A stretch of 21,365 nt of DNA from Bacillota bacterium (GCA_023394255.1 JAEXAZ010000281.1:1-21365), one strand, 5' to 3'. Positions 9,228-15,212 are shown, counted from the first letter of the stretch. A program made the numbers and translations. Notes: generated by a model from the letters alone, not told the origin.

Positions 9228-9778
9228 CGTGGATACCGGACAGGCTCATTTCAAAGCTTCGAGAAAAGCGCGGGGATATCCTGATGACAGCCATTATCTG
9301 GATCGTTATCCTCTTTCTGTTTTTTATTGCTTTGATGGAATACCACCGGGTACAGATCATCTCCACCGGCATCCGGGACGCGATGGAGCAGGCGGTCACG
9401 AGCGTGGCGATCAACAACGCCTACAATAGCTTTAACGGTGTGCGGGAGGGAAACAGCGGCGCATATGAACTGTCCGGCGAGGATTGGCGGGAGAATGTCT
9501 CGACAATTGATGTCCAGAACAAGCTGGTGGGGCTGCTGCATTTGCAGTCCAAAAACGGTGTGTTCATTTCTCCAAACCCGGAGGGTGATTCCTATGAGTT
9601 TGCGATCAGCGAGGTGGACGTCATTCCGGATAATGCGGAGTTCGCTTCCAACACAGAGCAGGCGAAGTATCTGGCATCCTGCCGGGTGGAAATCCCGTTC
9701 TCGCTTGGCTTTGATGCGTTCCCGCCGCTGGTGATCCGGATGGAGCACCAGTCCGTGTATGTAGATTTGTTTGATTAA
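9224..9778 (+). CDS. Second pseudopilin-like membrane protein (TadE/TadF-like position)
   Basis: A 184-residue protein with a basic N-terminus, one long hydrophobic helix (about residues 22-38) and a 140-residue extracytoplasmic domain. It starts inside the previous stop codon (ATGA), so the two are translationally coupled and may be partners. A Gly17/DILMTAI junction resembles a prepilin cleavage site but lacks the Glu at +5. Position as last gene of the pilus operon suggests a minor pilin or tip protein like TadF or TadG. No specific family is recognised; pseudopilin is an inference from topology and context. Confidence 0.65.
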   Translation: MTWIPDRLISKLREKRGDILMTAIIWIVILFLFFIALMEYHRVQIISTGIRDAMEQAVTSVAINNAYNSFNGVREGNSGAYELSGEDWRENVSTIDVQNKLVGLLHLQSKNGVFISPNPEGDSYEFAISEVDVIPDNAEFASNTEQAKYLASCRVEIPFSLGFDAFPPLVIRMEHQSVYVDLFD

Positions 9779-9856
9779 AGGATGCCCCTGACGCGGATGC
9801 TCCGGGGGCGCGAACCGGCGGAATCAGTCGCGCAATAATCCGAAACAACTATGAAA

Positions 9857-9901
9857 AAAACAAGCACAAACCCGCATGAAAAGCGGATTAATGCTTGTTT
9901 T
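9857..9901 (+). terminator. Likely terminator of the pilus operon, overlapping the toxin promoter
   Basis: A long stem-loop: outer arms AAAACAAGCA (9857-9866) and TGCTTGTTTT (9892-9901), inner arms CCGC (9872-9875) and GCGG (9883-9886). The right arm ends in four T on the + strand, and the minus strand reads seven T after the stem, so it may act in both directions. The right arm shares six bases with the -35 element of the toxin promoter. A separate GC-rich inverted repeat (GCCCC 9784-9788, GGGGC 9805-9809) without a T run sits just after the last pilus gene. Confidence 0.6.
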
Positions 9902-9923
9902 CAGAGCCATATTGTGGTACAAT
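9895..9923 (+). promoter_or_regulatory. Promoter of the type I toxin mRNA
   Basis: TTGTTT (9895-9900), a 17-base spacer, then TACAAT (9918-9923) form a sigma-A type promoter directly upstream of the small toxin gene. The start point would be near 9930, giving a leader of about 90 bases. The call comes from matches to the consensus and from placement. Confidence 0.65.
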
Positions 9924-9966
9924 AAAGATGTAGAAAATGGTGTTGGTCGTAAAGACGGTTACCCCG

Positions 9967-10010
9967 CTTCCATCTGAATCAGGCAGATTCCCTGCCCGGA
10001 CAGAGGGGAG
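9967..10010 (+). promoter_or_regulatory. Leader hairpin covering the toxin ribosome-binding site
   Basis: CTTCCATCTG (9967-9976) can pair with CAGAGGGGAG (10001-10010) in a 10-position stem with one G-U pair and one A-G mismatch. The right arm contains most of the GGGGAGG ribosome site (10005-10011). The loop holds an inner hairpin GGCAG (9982-9986) with CTGCC (9992-9996). Known: type I toxin mRNAs are often made in a translationally silent form by such pairing. The pairing is seen by eye, and its effect is inferred. Confidence 0.55.
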
Positions 10011-10021
10011 GTGGTGAGCTG

Positions 10022-10084
10022 ATGGAGTACATAATTATCGCTTTGGCGCTGATCTTGTTTACCATCGTTGCAATAAAAAAGTAA
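10022..10084 (+). CDS. Type I toxin, 20-residue membrane peptide
   Basis: A very short gene with ATG 10022 and GGGGAGG 10 bases upstream. The product starts MEYIII, has an unbroken hydrophobic helix (ALALILFTIVAI) and ends in two lysines, the layout of TxpA/BsrG/BsrE-like and 'putative holin-like' toxins of Firmicutes, which insert in the cytoplasmic membrane. The gene sits between a good + strand promoter (9895-9923) and a convergent antisense RNA that covers its last codons and 3' UTR, which is the standard layout of Bacillus type I loci. At 20 residues it is shorter than most known relatives (about 29-38). On a conjugative element its likely role is stabilisation by killing cells that lose the element (inference). 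Confidence 0.75.
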   Translation: MEYIIIALALILFTIVAIKK

Positions 10085-10113
10085 CCGCCTACCATCTCAC
10101 CTGTAGCGGTTAC
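10074..10113 (-). terminator. Intrinsic terminator of the antitoxin RNA
   Basis: Read on the minus strand: GTAACCGCTAC (10113-10103), a 10-base loop, then GTAGGCGGTTAC (10092-10081; one bulged base) followed directly by six T (10080-10075). On the + strand the same bases form a hairpin just after the toxin stop codon but without a T tract of comparable strength, so the terminator is directional for the antitoxin. Confidence 0.8.
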
Positions 10114-10134
10114 TTTTAACTGAAACTTGCGGGA

Positions 10135-10159
10135 TAACCGTTTGAACCGGTTAGCACCT
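10135..10159 (+). terminator. 3' hairpin of the toxin mRNA
   Basis: TAACCG (10135-10140) and CGGTTA (10148-10153) flank a 7-base loop, followed by GCACCTTTTCT. An AACCG/CGGTTAGCACC hairpin recurs, from memory, at the 3' end of holin-like type I toxin genes of Firmicutes. The stem is short and the T tract imperfect, so this is a likely but not certain 3' end. Confidence 0.5.
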
Positions 10160-10170
10160 TTTCTACCTCA

Positions 10171-10199
10171 ATTATATACCGCAGGATGAAAAAAGTCAA
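10171..10199 (-). promoter_or_regulatory. Promoter of the antitoxin RNA
   Basis: On the minus strand TTGACT (10199-10194), a 17-base spacer and TATAAT (10176-10171) match the sigma-A consensus at 11 of 12 positions. It is the best promoter seen in the window and clearly stronger than the toxin promoter, as expected if the unstable antitoxin must be made in excess. Confidence 0.85.
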
Positions 10200-10230
10200 C
10201 TACATAGGCTTAGAAAGGGCGGTTAGAGCA

Positions 10231-10824
10231 ATGACAGCAAAAGTGAAAAAGAACCTGTTAATTTTCGGGGCGTCGTCCGTGGGAGTCCTTATGGTTGCTA
10301 CCCTTACGGTAGGCGTTATTTATAAGATGAACAAGACGGCGGAGTATGAAGCACTCCTGACGCAGCAGCAAATCCAGATGCAGCAGGAAGCGCAGGCGTC
10401 CGAAGCCGCAGAAGCGGCGGCGTCCTCCTCGAAGCTGGAGATCCCGCCCATTAAATCCTTAGAGGAACAGAAGCAGGACAGCAAGATCGCGGCAAAGAAC
10501 GCGGGGCTGGCTGAGTCTTCCTCATCCGCGCCGGAGATTTCGGTGTCCACGGATGAGGGTGGCAACCAGACGATCACGGAGGAATACAGCAAGCCGGAGC
10601 CAACGGAAGAAGAACTTCATAATCCCAGCAGCGCGCCGGAAACGCCTTCCTCTTCTAAGCCGACAGACAATCCCGGCGGCGTACAGTACGACGAAAACGG
10701 CAACCAAATCCCGAATGAAAAGGGTCAGGTTTATGTGCCTGGATTTGGATGGATAGATAATAGCGGACCAAATACAACAGATATAGCTCATAATGCGGGA
10801 AAGGGTGAAATTATAGGTTACTAA
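10231..10824 (+). CDS. Membrane-anchored low-complexity protein (possible DUF6550-like)
   Basis: A 197-residue protein. ATG 10231 is preferred, with AAAGGG 11 bases upstream; the earlier ATG at 10186 has no ribosome site and would run through the antitoxin promoter. A basic N-terminus and one membrane helix (about residues 8-28) are followed by a Gln/Ala segment, then a long Ser/Pro/Glu-rich unstructured region, and a conserved-looking end (GQVYVPGFGWID, then GPNTTD) rich in Gly and Asn. This layout resembles, from memory, proteins labelled DUF6550 on Clostridia elements; no biochemical role is known to me. The position after the pilus operon and before a secreted protein suggests a cell-surface function. 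A strong terminator follows 16 bases after the stop. Confidence 0.75.
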   Translation: MTAKVKKNLLIFGASSVGVLMVATLTVGVIYKMNKTAEYEALLTQQQIQMQQEAQASEAAEAAASSSKLEIPPIKSLEEQKQDSKIAAKNAGLAESSSSAPEISVSTDEGGNQTITEEYSKPEPTEEELHNPSSAPETPSSSKPTDNPGGVQYDENGNQIPNEKGQVYVPGFGWIDNSGPNTTDIAHNAGKGEIIGY

Positions 10825-10840
10825 TATTGATAATATATTT

Positions 10841-10871
10841 AAGAGCGCAGCTAAAATGCTGCGCTCTTTTT
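10841..10871 (+). terminator. Intrinsic terminator between 10231 gene and secreted-protein gene
   Basis: AAGAGCGCAGC (10841-10851), six-base loop, GCTGCGCTCTT (10858-10868), then T to 10871: an 11-bp perfect stem with a T run. The ribosome site of the next gene (GGAGGT, 10875-10880) begins four bases later, leaving no room for a promoter between. Confidence 0.85.
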
Positions 10872-10885
10872 GTTGGAGGTGCATA

Positions 10886-12592
10886 ATGGAAAAGATACTT
10901 TGTATGTTCCTAGCCATAATAACTGCGCTGTCTCTCTGCTCGTCTGTTTTTGCAGAAGGCGATCCGAATATGGATGGCGGTGGCGGCGGGGTTGACGATG
11001 GAGACGTCGGGGGAGGCAGTTATTGGAATGTGGGCGAAGATGGAGTTAGAGTAACTGTTGTAAAAGAGAAAACACGAAGTTCTGTTACATCGCCATTAGA
11101 TTTTTCGAATGTAACAGTTCCAACCAATGTTGTGCATTTTGGCGGAAAAAATAAACTACAAATGTCTGGCGAGTCTATTTCACCAATATTTAATGGGTAT
11201 TCGGTTATTCATTCCGATATTGTAATTCCGCAAGTCGTTTCTTCCAACGGGGGCAGTAATATAGACGCAGTCAAAGAATATTTCAAAATGGAAGGAACCA
11301 TCCGGGACATTGCACAAAAGACCGGCTTTGACTATGATAAGCTCATCAATGGCGATTATGTGCTCCTGATAGAACCAATATTGTATTTTCGTTATAATGG
11401 CTTGAAATTTGCGGCCACTGCAACGGAAGTCGCTCTGTACGATCAGATCACGAGCGGCGACCTGAAGGCGAAGCTGGGTTACGCTACGCATCAGAACCTG
11501 CCGCTTTCAATGTTCCTGGAGATTCCGCAGCTTGGCTATCCGGCATACAGCGGAGCGACGTCGGGTGTGTTGGATGATGCTACCATCATAGATCAGCTGG
11601 GTCTTGGCATTGTAAACTTTAAGGAGCCTGTGCCGGATCCGGTCGTCACCACTTATGATTATGAGTACCGGACAGATACGGATGTCATAACGGCTGTGCG
11701 GGTTTACGCTGGCGGCGAAATCAATCCCGACGATAATGCCTCTGTCGTATTTAATATTTTAGGAAAAACCTATTCTAAGAGCTTCGTTATCCCGGCTGGA
11801 GAATCCCAGCTCGTGTGGGTAAAATGGCATACTCCGATAGAACCGCAGGTGGTGAACATAGGCGTGCACGCAACAGACGGAAGCGCTGCAAAATCCACAA
11901 TTACCTGCAATGTCGTGAAGCTGGAGGAAATCACGCCGCCGAACCCGACAGGCCGTGACCGAAACGACAGCTTTAAAACGGTGAGTGTTCCCTCCTACCC
12001 TACCAAAACGACTGCCACTTGGGGTGAATGGCACGCCTATTGGGTTCCACATTGGGTATGGGTATCCGATGACGACGATGATGATGGCGGGTATTGGGAA
12101 GACCAGGGCTGGTGGGAGTTCGAGTGGTATTCTTACACAGCAAAGCTGGTTCCTACCATGAAAATTACGCCGGATGAAAAGGTGCCAACCACAATCACGA
12201 GATACAGTTCCTTTGAAATGAAATCCGGTTACGGCTACAACATCAAAGTGACCGCTTCGGTGTCTACCAGCAGGGAGTATGACGTGACGCCAAACCAGAA
12301 TGTCGTTACCCTGTTTCCCGAATTTGGGTATAAAACTTATGACCGACTGCTGGAAGCGACGCGGACAGGCTATTACAGCGAGTGGGAATTTAAGCAAAAC
12401 AAGTACTCCATGACGAAACAGCGGGTTCATTTCACACCTCTGTGGTACCCGGATGGAACTTACAAAACGTACATGATTTGCTTTGATTCGTGGACGCCAG
12501 AAGGCCAGCTGGTCGCGCAGGATACCTTTGATTTCGAGATCGAGGGAAATGCCTACGACGATTGGGTAATCGTTCCGCAGAAAATCAATTAA
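10886..12592 (+). CDS. Large secreted protein of unknown function
   Basis: A 568-residue exported protein; ATG 10886 is fixed by GGAGGT five bases upstream. A classical signal peptide covers residues 1-23, with likely cleavage after VFA. The mature part opens with a Gly/Asp-rich linker, continues with beta-rich sequence, and has an Ig/CARDB-like stretch in the middle (about 250-355). Then comes an unusual Trp/Tyr-rich segment around six consecutive Asp (395-400), flanked by many Trp. There is no LPxTG motif and no C-terminal membrane anchor, so it is either released or held by another protein such as the membrane-anchored product of 10231. It may be a pilus-associated adhesin or mating-contact protein; this is only context-based. 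It lies between two strong terminators. Confidence 0.85.
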   Translation: MEKILCMFLAIITALSLCSSVFAEGDPNMDGGGGGVDDGDVGGGSYWNVGEDGVRVTVVKEKTRSSVTSPLDFSNVTVPTNVVHFGGKNKLQMSGESISPIFNGYSVIHSDIVIPQVVSSNGGSNIDAVKEYFKMEGTIRDIAQKTGFDYDKLINGDYVLLIEPILYFRYNGLKFAATATEVALYDQITSGDLKAKLGYATHQNLPLSMFLEIPQLGYPAYSGATSGVLDDATIIDQLGLGIVNFKEPVPDPVVTTYDYEYRTDTDVITAVRVYAGGEINPDDNASVVFNILGKTYSKSFVIPAGESQLVWVKWHTPIEPQVVNIGVHATDGSAAKSTITCNVVKLEEITPPNPTGRDRNDSFKTVSVPSYPTKTTATWGEWHAYWVPHWVWVSDDDDDDGGYWEDQGWWEFEWYSYTAKLVPTMKITPDEKVPTTITRYSSFEMKSGYGYNIKVTASVSTSREYDVTPNQNVVTLFPEFGYKTYDRLLEATRTGYYSEWEFKQNKYSMTKQRVHFTPLWYPDGTYKTYMICFDSWTPEGQLVAQDTFDFEIEGNAYDDWVIVPQKIN

Positions 12593-12593
12593 T

Positions 12594-12629
12594 AAAAAGA
12601 CGCGTAGGTTTTAGCCGCGCGTCTTTTTT
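12594..12629 (+). terminator. Intrinsic terminator after the secreted-protein gene
   Basis: AAAAAGACGCG (12594-12604) pairs with CGCGTCTTTTT (12618-12628); the right arm ends in six T. The stop codon of the secreted-protein gene ends at 12592, and the next ribosome site is at 12647-12653. Confidence 0.85.
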
Positions 12630-12660
12630 ATTACGATGGACATTTTAAGGGGGAATAACA

Positions 12661-12891
12661 GTGTGTCCGTATGTACCAACCTATACAATTCAAAAGCAAG
12701 GCGGCCGTATTCTTCTTTTGCGGAAGCTGGCTCCTTTGGAACGTCATTTCTACCACTCAGATCAATACCTGTATGACGGTACATATTTTTGGCTGATTCT
12801 GGATTCCTCCCAAGATGAACAGAAAATGGAGTCAAAACTCCATTATTTTGAGGAAGGAGCGATAAAATATGCTGAATCAGAAAACACTTGA
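12661..12891 (+). CDS. Small protein of unknown function
   Basis: A 76-residue protein with GTG start at 12661 and a strong AAGGGGG seven bases upstream. It has no membrane segment; it is rich in Tyr, Leu and Glu (for example YDGTYFWLILDSS) and looks like a small globular protein. Its last 23 bases overlap the next gene, so the two are probably co-translated. It begins 32 bases after a strong terminator. No family is recognised. Confidence 0.6.
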   Translation: MCPYVPTYTIQKQGGRILLLRKLAPLERHFYHSDQYLYDGTYFWLILDSSQDEQKMESKLHYFEEGAIKYAESENT

Positions 12892-12908
12892 AGGACTGCA
12901 AAAAGAGG
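12850..12908 (+). repeat. Copy 1 of a duplicated ribosome-site and N-terminal segment
   Basis: The segment contains GAGGAAGGAGC, an ATG, and codons for MLNQKT-EGLQK. It matches 14122-14180 with the same order and near-identical spacing, with most differences at third codon positions. The similarity stops after about 13 codons. Confidence 0.65.
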
Positions 12909-13147
12909 ATGATTCTCAGAAAGCACTTATCCAGAAAGAAACCTTTGCTCTCCTTGTGATAGAGACGCAGGACGGAGAGATTGTACTGCGGCCGATCGGC
13001 GGCGCGTATGGGTGCAATATTACCGAAGCTGCCAAAGAAATGGATGCGCAGTACCCCGGATGTAAAATGCGGCTATATGAGCACAATTACGATTCATGGA
13101 GAAGGTACTTTGAGGGAGACATCTCGAAAGAACAGTTGATTCTCTAA
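12869..13147 (+). CDS. Protein of unknown function, N-terminus shared with gene at 14141
   Basis: A 92-residue soluble protein starting at ATG 12869, eight bases after AAGGAGC. The first 12 residues (MLNQKTLEGLQK) are almost the same as those of the gene at 14141, and the ribosome sites match too. The rest is unrelated by eye: a beta-rich stretch (FALLVIETQDGEIVLRPIGG) and an acidic, aromatic C-terminus. This could be a domain swap on a shared translation-initiation module. It overlaps the 12661 gene by 23 bases. No function can be assigned. Confidence 0.68.
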   Translation: MLNQKTLEGLQKEDDSQKALIQKETFALLVIETQDGEIVLRPIGGAYGCNITEAAKEMDAQYPGCKMRLYEHNYDSWRRYFEGDISKEQLIL

Positions 13148-13181
13148 CCTTTGATGAACTATACTATTTTTCAAAGGGAGG
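13148..13181 (+). promoter_or_regulatory. Intercistronic hairpin next to the ribosome site of the ParB-like gene
   Basis: CCTTTGA (13148-13154) directly follows the upstream stop codon and pairs with TCAAAGG (13171-13177) across a 16-base loop. The right arm overlaps the unusually long ribosome site AAAGGGAGGTGAT (13173-13185), which matches nearly the whole anti-Shine-Dalgarno sequence. Ribosomes ending the upstream gene would open the stem, so translational coupling is plausible. Confidence 0.4.
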
Positions 13182-13193
13182 TGATGATCTGCT

Positions 13194-14030
13194 ATGACAA
13201 CCGAATTGATGACAGTCAAGGTTGCCGACATTAAGGAATACCCGACTAATTTAGGCAACCGTTGTATGCTGCTCGCCAGTCTCGGATTGGACGCCTATTG
13301 GGATTCAGAGGAAGATCTTCTCAAGGCGCTGATCCAAAGTGCGGCGGATCCGGATTGTCTCAAGATTTGCATACAGAGCAGCCGGTGCCGTGTTTTTCGG
13401 GAGGCGTATCAACGAGGAGAAACGCCGTTTTTACAAAAGGATCCCATACGCCTGTCCGAGTATGCAGGGCATTATTGGGTTTCAGAAGGAAAACACCGTG
13501 TCTGCATGGCGAAAAGGTCTGGTGTGGAAACGATTGAGGCTTATGTTTACCATCTTCCGTTTGATGACCATACATTGCTTCAGCCGGAGGGAGAAGCCGG
13601 AACCTATGTGTTCCGGTCTTCTGTTTGCGGAGAAGATTGCCAGGGCGAAATTGCCGTGCTGTGGGTAGAACCGCCTCCGGGGGAAGCGCCCACGATTTTC
13701 AGCTTTTTCCCGACCATGCTGAACCGCACATGCGATACGGGCGGCGCAGAGGTGAAAATATTTCTCGGATTATCCTACAAAGTACGCTGCATCGAGAAAC
13801 GGCTCGGATTTCTGAAGCGCTGGCAACGCATTGAAGTAGAAGCAGAAGTCGCCATAGACGCCGTTCATGCCAACACTCGAATCTGGCTACTGAAAGGCTC
13901 AGCTGATATTTTGCATCGGCTAAAGTCGCTGCCGTTATCCGCGTTGGATACCGTATATCGCTGCGGATGCTGGCGAACCCGGCATCTGCACCGGTATGTT
14001 GAACCGTTGGTAAATAAATCGGACTCTTGA
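13194..14030 (+). CDS. ParB/Srx-fold-like protein
   Basis: A 278-residue protein. Residues 5-120 resemble a ParB/sulfiredoxin-like core: a first strand (MTVKVADIKEYP) and then, near residues 95-110, WVSEGKHRVCMAKRSG, which matches the GxHR motif region of ParB N-terminal domains. The remaining 150 residues include a Cys-rich stretch and are not recognised. There is no helix-turn-helix visible of the kind needed for partition ParB, so it may instead be a regulatory or nuclease-like ParB relative. The ribosome site is strong but about 12 bases from ATG. A good terminator follows immediately after the stop. Confidence 0.65.
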   Translation: MTTELMTVKVADIKEYPTNLGNRCMLLASLGLDAYWDSEEDLLKALIQSAADPDCLKICIQSSRCRVFREAYQRGETPFLQKDPIRLSEYAGHYWVSEGKHRVCMAKRSGVETIEAYVYHLPFDDHTLLQPEGEAGTYVFRSSVCGEDCQGEIAVLWVEPPPGEAPTIFSFFPTMLNRTCDTGGAEVKIFLGLSYKVRCIEKRLGFLKRWQRIEVEAEVAIDAVHANTRIWLLKGSADILHRLKSLPLSALDTVYRCGCWRTRHLHRYVEPLVNKSDS

Positions 14031-14036
14031 AATTGC

Positions 14037-14063
14037 AAGCGCGGCCAAATGGCTGCGCTTTTC
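14037..14063 (+). terminator. Intrinsic terminator after the ParB-like gene
   Basis: AAGCGCGGCC (14037-14046), loop AAAT, GGCTGCGCTT (14051-14060) form a 10-bp stem with one G-U pair, followed by TTCTCTTT. It begins seven bases after the stop codon. Confidence 0.78.
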
Positions 14064-14121
14064 TCTTTGATTGAAACAAACGAAATGACGTCAAAGCGCC
14101 CGTACCTTAAAAAATCGATTG

Positions 14122-14180
14122 GAGGAAGGAGCAACGCACAATGTTGAATCAGAAAACCCGGGAAGGTTTGCAAAAGGGAG
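14122..14180 (+). repeat. Copy 2 of a duplicated ribosome-site and N-terminal segment
   Basis: The counterpart of 12850-12908, about 1.27 kb downstream. GAGGAAGGAGC, ATG and codons for MLNQKT-EGLQK are kept; the codons then diverge. Confidence 0.65.
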
Positions 14181-14476
14181 AATATGTCACCTGCGACTGC
14201 TTTCAGGCAATGGCAGAGGAAGCAAAAGAAAAGCTATCAGTAAATGGTGTGCCGCCAAAACTGGCCTGCCCGGTGTCGCAGGCGCTGGGGAGCTGTATGC
14301 TCCCCTATTACCGTTACATGCCCGATAAAAAGCGATATTCCACTCGTATGAGCGATGCTTGCAACGTAAAAATAAGCTGGACATATTGTCCTATCTGCGG
14401 TCAGCTACTGAGAAAGGCAACGGAGCAGGATCGGGTATTTTGGAAAAGGCAGACACTCGCCAGAAAGGATGGATAG
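14141..14476 (+). CDS. Putative zinc-ribbon-like small protein
   Basis: A 111-residue protein with ATG 14141 and GGAGGAAGGAGC upstream. Cysteines occur as CDC near residue 18-20, single Cys residues in the middle, and a CPICG knuckle near residue 87, which resembles half of a zinc ribbon. The first residues match the gene at 12869. A helical Ala/Glu/Lys segment follows the shared N-terminus. The function is unknown; metal binding is a guess from the CxxC. The next gene starts three bases after the stop, so they form one unit. Confidence 0.68.
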   Translation: MLNQKTREGLQKGEYVTCDCFQAMAEEAKEKLSVNGVPPKLACPVSQALGSCMLPYYRYMPDKKRYSTRMSDACNVKISWTYCPICGQLLRKATEQDRVFWKRQTLARKDG

Positions 14477-14479
14477 TCA

Positions 14480-15136
14480 GTGAACATTTTTATACATCGA
14501 AAAGAGGCGTTCCGTTGGGTGAAGATCGGCAAAGAAAAGCCGCTGGGAGTGGTTGTCGGATTCGCTGTCCCAAAAAGTGAATGGCTGCTGGATACGGACG
14601 GCCAAAATATCATGATCCACGGCAAACAACGGTTTGTACTGCTGTCTTCCCTTACACTTACTTATCTTTCCATGGTACGCAAGCCCCGTGTGAGTCTGCT
14701 GTTCGAGGAAAGAGAATTGACGCCGGATTTGGAAAAGCAGCTTATCTCGCTGAAAATTCCACTGTTAAAGGCCAACGGAGCTGAGAATATCCAGCGTGCC
14801 ATTTATTCCCTGCAGAGAAGTCCGGTAGGCGTGATTCTCAGCACAAATAGCTTTTCTTCTTTTATGGAAACTCTACTTTCCGCCATATGCGAAAATACAA
14901 GCGATGAGAAGCTGGGAATCCCATTGTTTGTATTTTTGTCTCATGAAACAGCCTCCCATGCAGTTCTCCAGCTATCAAAGTTGCAGCGGCGAAATATGCG
15001 GCTTGTCGTAGGTAACCAGCGGGAGGAGTGGACTGAAGATATTGATCCAATGTTTGATGTGGTTGTCAGGCAAGATCCTACATTGCAAACGACAGTTTTA
15101 TATAAATGTGGAATTTCGCCGGTTTTATTAAATTGA
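14480..15136 (+). CDS. Protein of unknown function
   Basis: A 218-residue protein read from GTG 14480, three bases after the previous stop, with AAAGGA upstream. It has no signal peptide or clear membrane helix. Alternating hydrophobic strands and helices (for example GKEKPLGVVVGFAV, then RFVLLSSLTLTYLSM) suggest a globular alpha/beta fold. I considered a remote likeness to ligand-binding alpha/beta domains, but no motif supports it. It is the last gene before an AT-rich gap. Confidence 0.65.
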   Translation: MNIFIHRKEAFRWVKIGKEKPLGVVVGFAVPKSEWLLDTDGQNIMIHGKQRFVLLSSLTLTYLSMVRKPRVSLLFEERELTPDLEKQLISLKIPLLKANGAENIQRAIYSLQRSPVGVILSTNSFSSFMETLLSAICENTSDEKLGIPLFVFLSHETASHAVLQLSKLQRRNMRLVVGNQREEWTEDIDPMFDVVVRQDPTLQTTVLYKCGISPVLLN

Positions 15137-15144
15137 TTATTTCA

Positions 15145-15185
15145 ATATAATAGAATTATATCTTATCAAAAGAGGTTGGTATAAT
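15145..15185 (+). promoter_or_regulatory. Candidate promoter with operator-like inverted repeat
   Basis: TGGTATAAT (15177-15185) is an extended -10 element. Upstream, ATATAAT (15145-15151) and ATTATAT (15155-15161) form a perfect 7-bp inverted repeat with a 3-base centre, lying where the -35 region would be. No good -35 is seen, as is common with extended -10 promoters. It is the only promoter-like site found ahead of the T4SS genes. Confidence 0.45.
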
Positions 15186-15212
15186 TGTTATTATATTGAT
15201 GAGGACAGATAC

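Larger units (their letters stand above)
10074..10164 (-). ncRNA. Antisense antitoxin RNA of the type I system (about 90 nt)
   Basis: The minus strand has a near-consensus promoter (10171-10199) and, about 60 bases on, a strong intrinsic terminator (10113 to 10074). The predicted RNA starts near 10164 and ends near 10074. It is fully complementary to the last three codons and stop of the toxin gene and to its whole 3' UTR. Known Bacillus antitoxins (RatA, SR4, SR5) overlap toxin mRNAs at the 3' end in this way and trigger decay or block translation. Exact ends are estimates. Confidence 0.75.

Noticed and set aside
10186..10230. Earlier ATG for the membrane-anchored protein
   Set aside because: There is no spaced ribosome site, it lies over the antitoxin promoter, and the added residues spoil a normal basic N-terminus plus membrane helix.
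11759..12430. Antisense reading frame (223 codons) opposite the secreted protein
   Set aside because: The + strand gene has a signal peptide and ribosome site; the antisense product has no features.
14086..14093. Palindrome TGACGTCA as an operator
   Set aside because: A single 8-bp palindrome with no promoter beside it can arise by chance.
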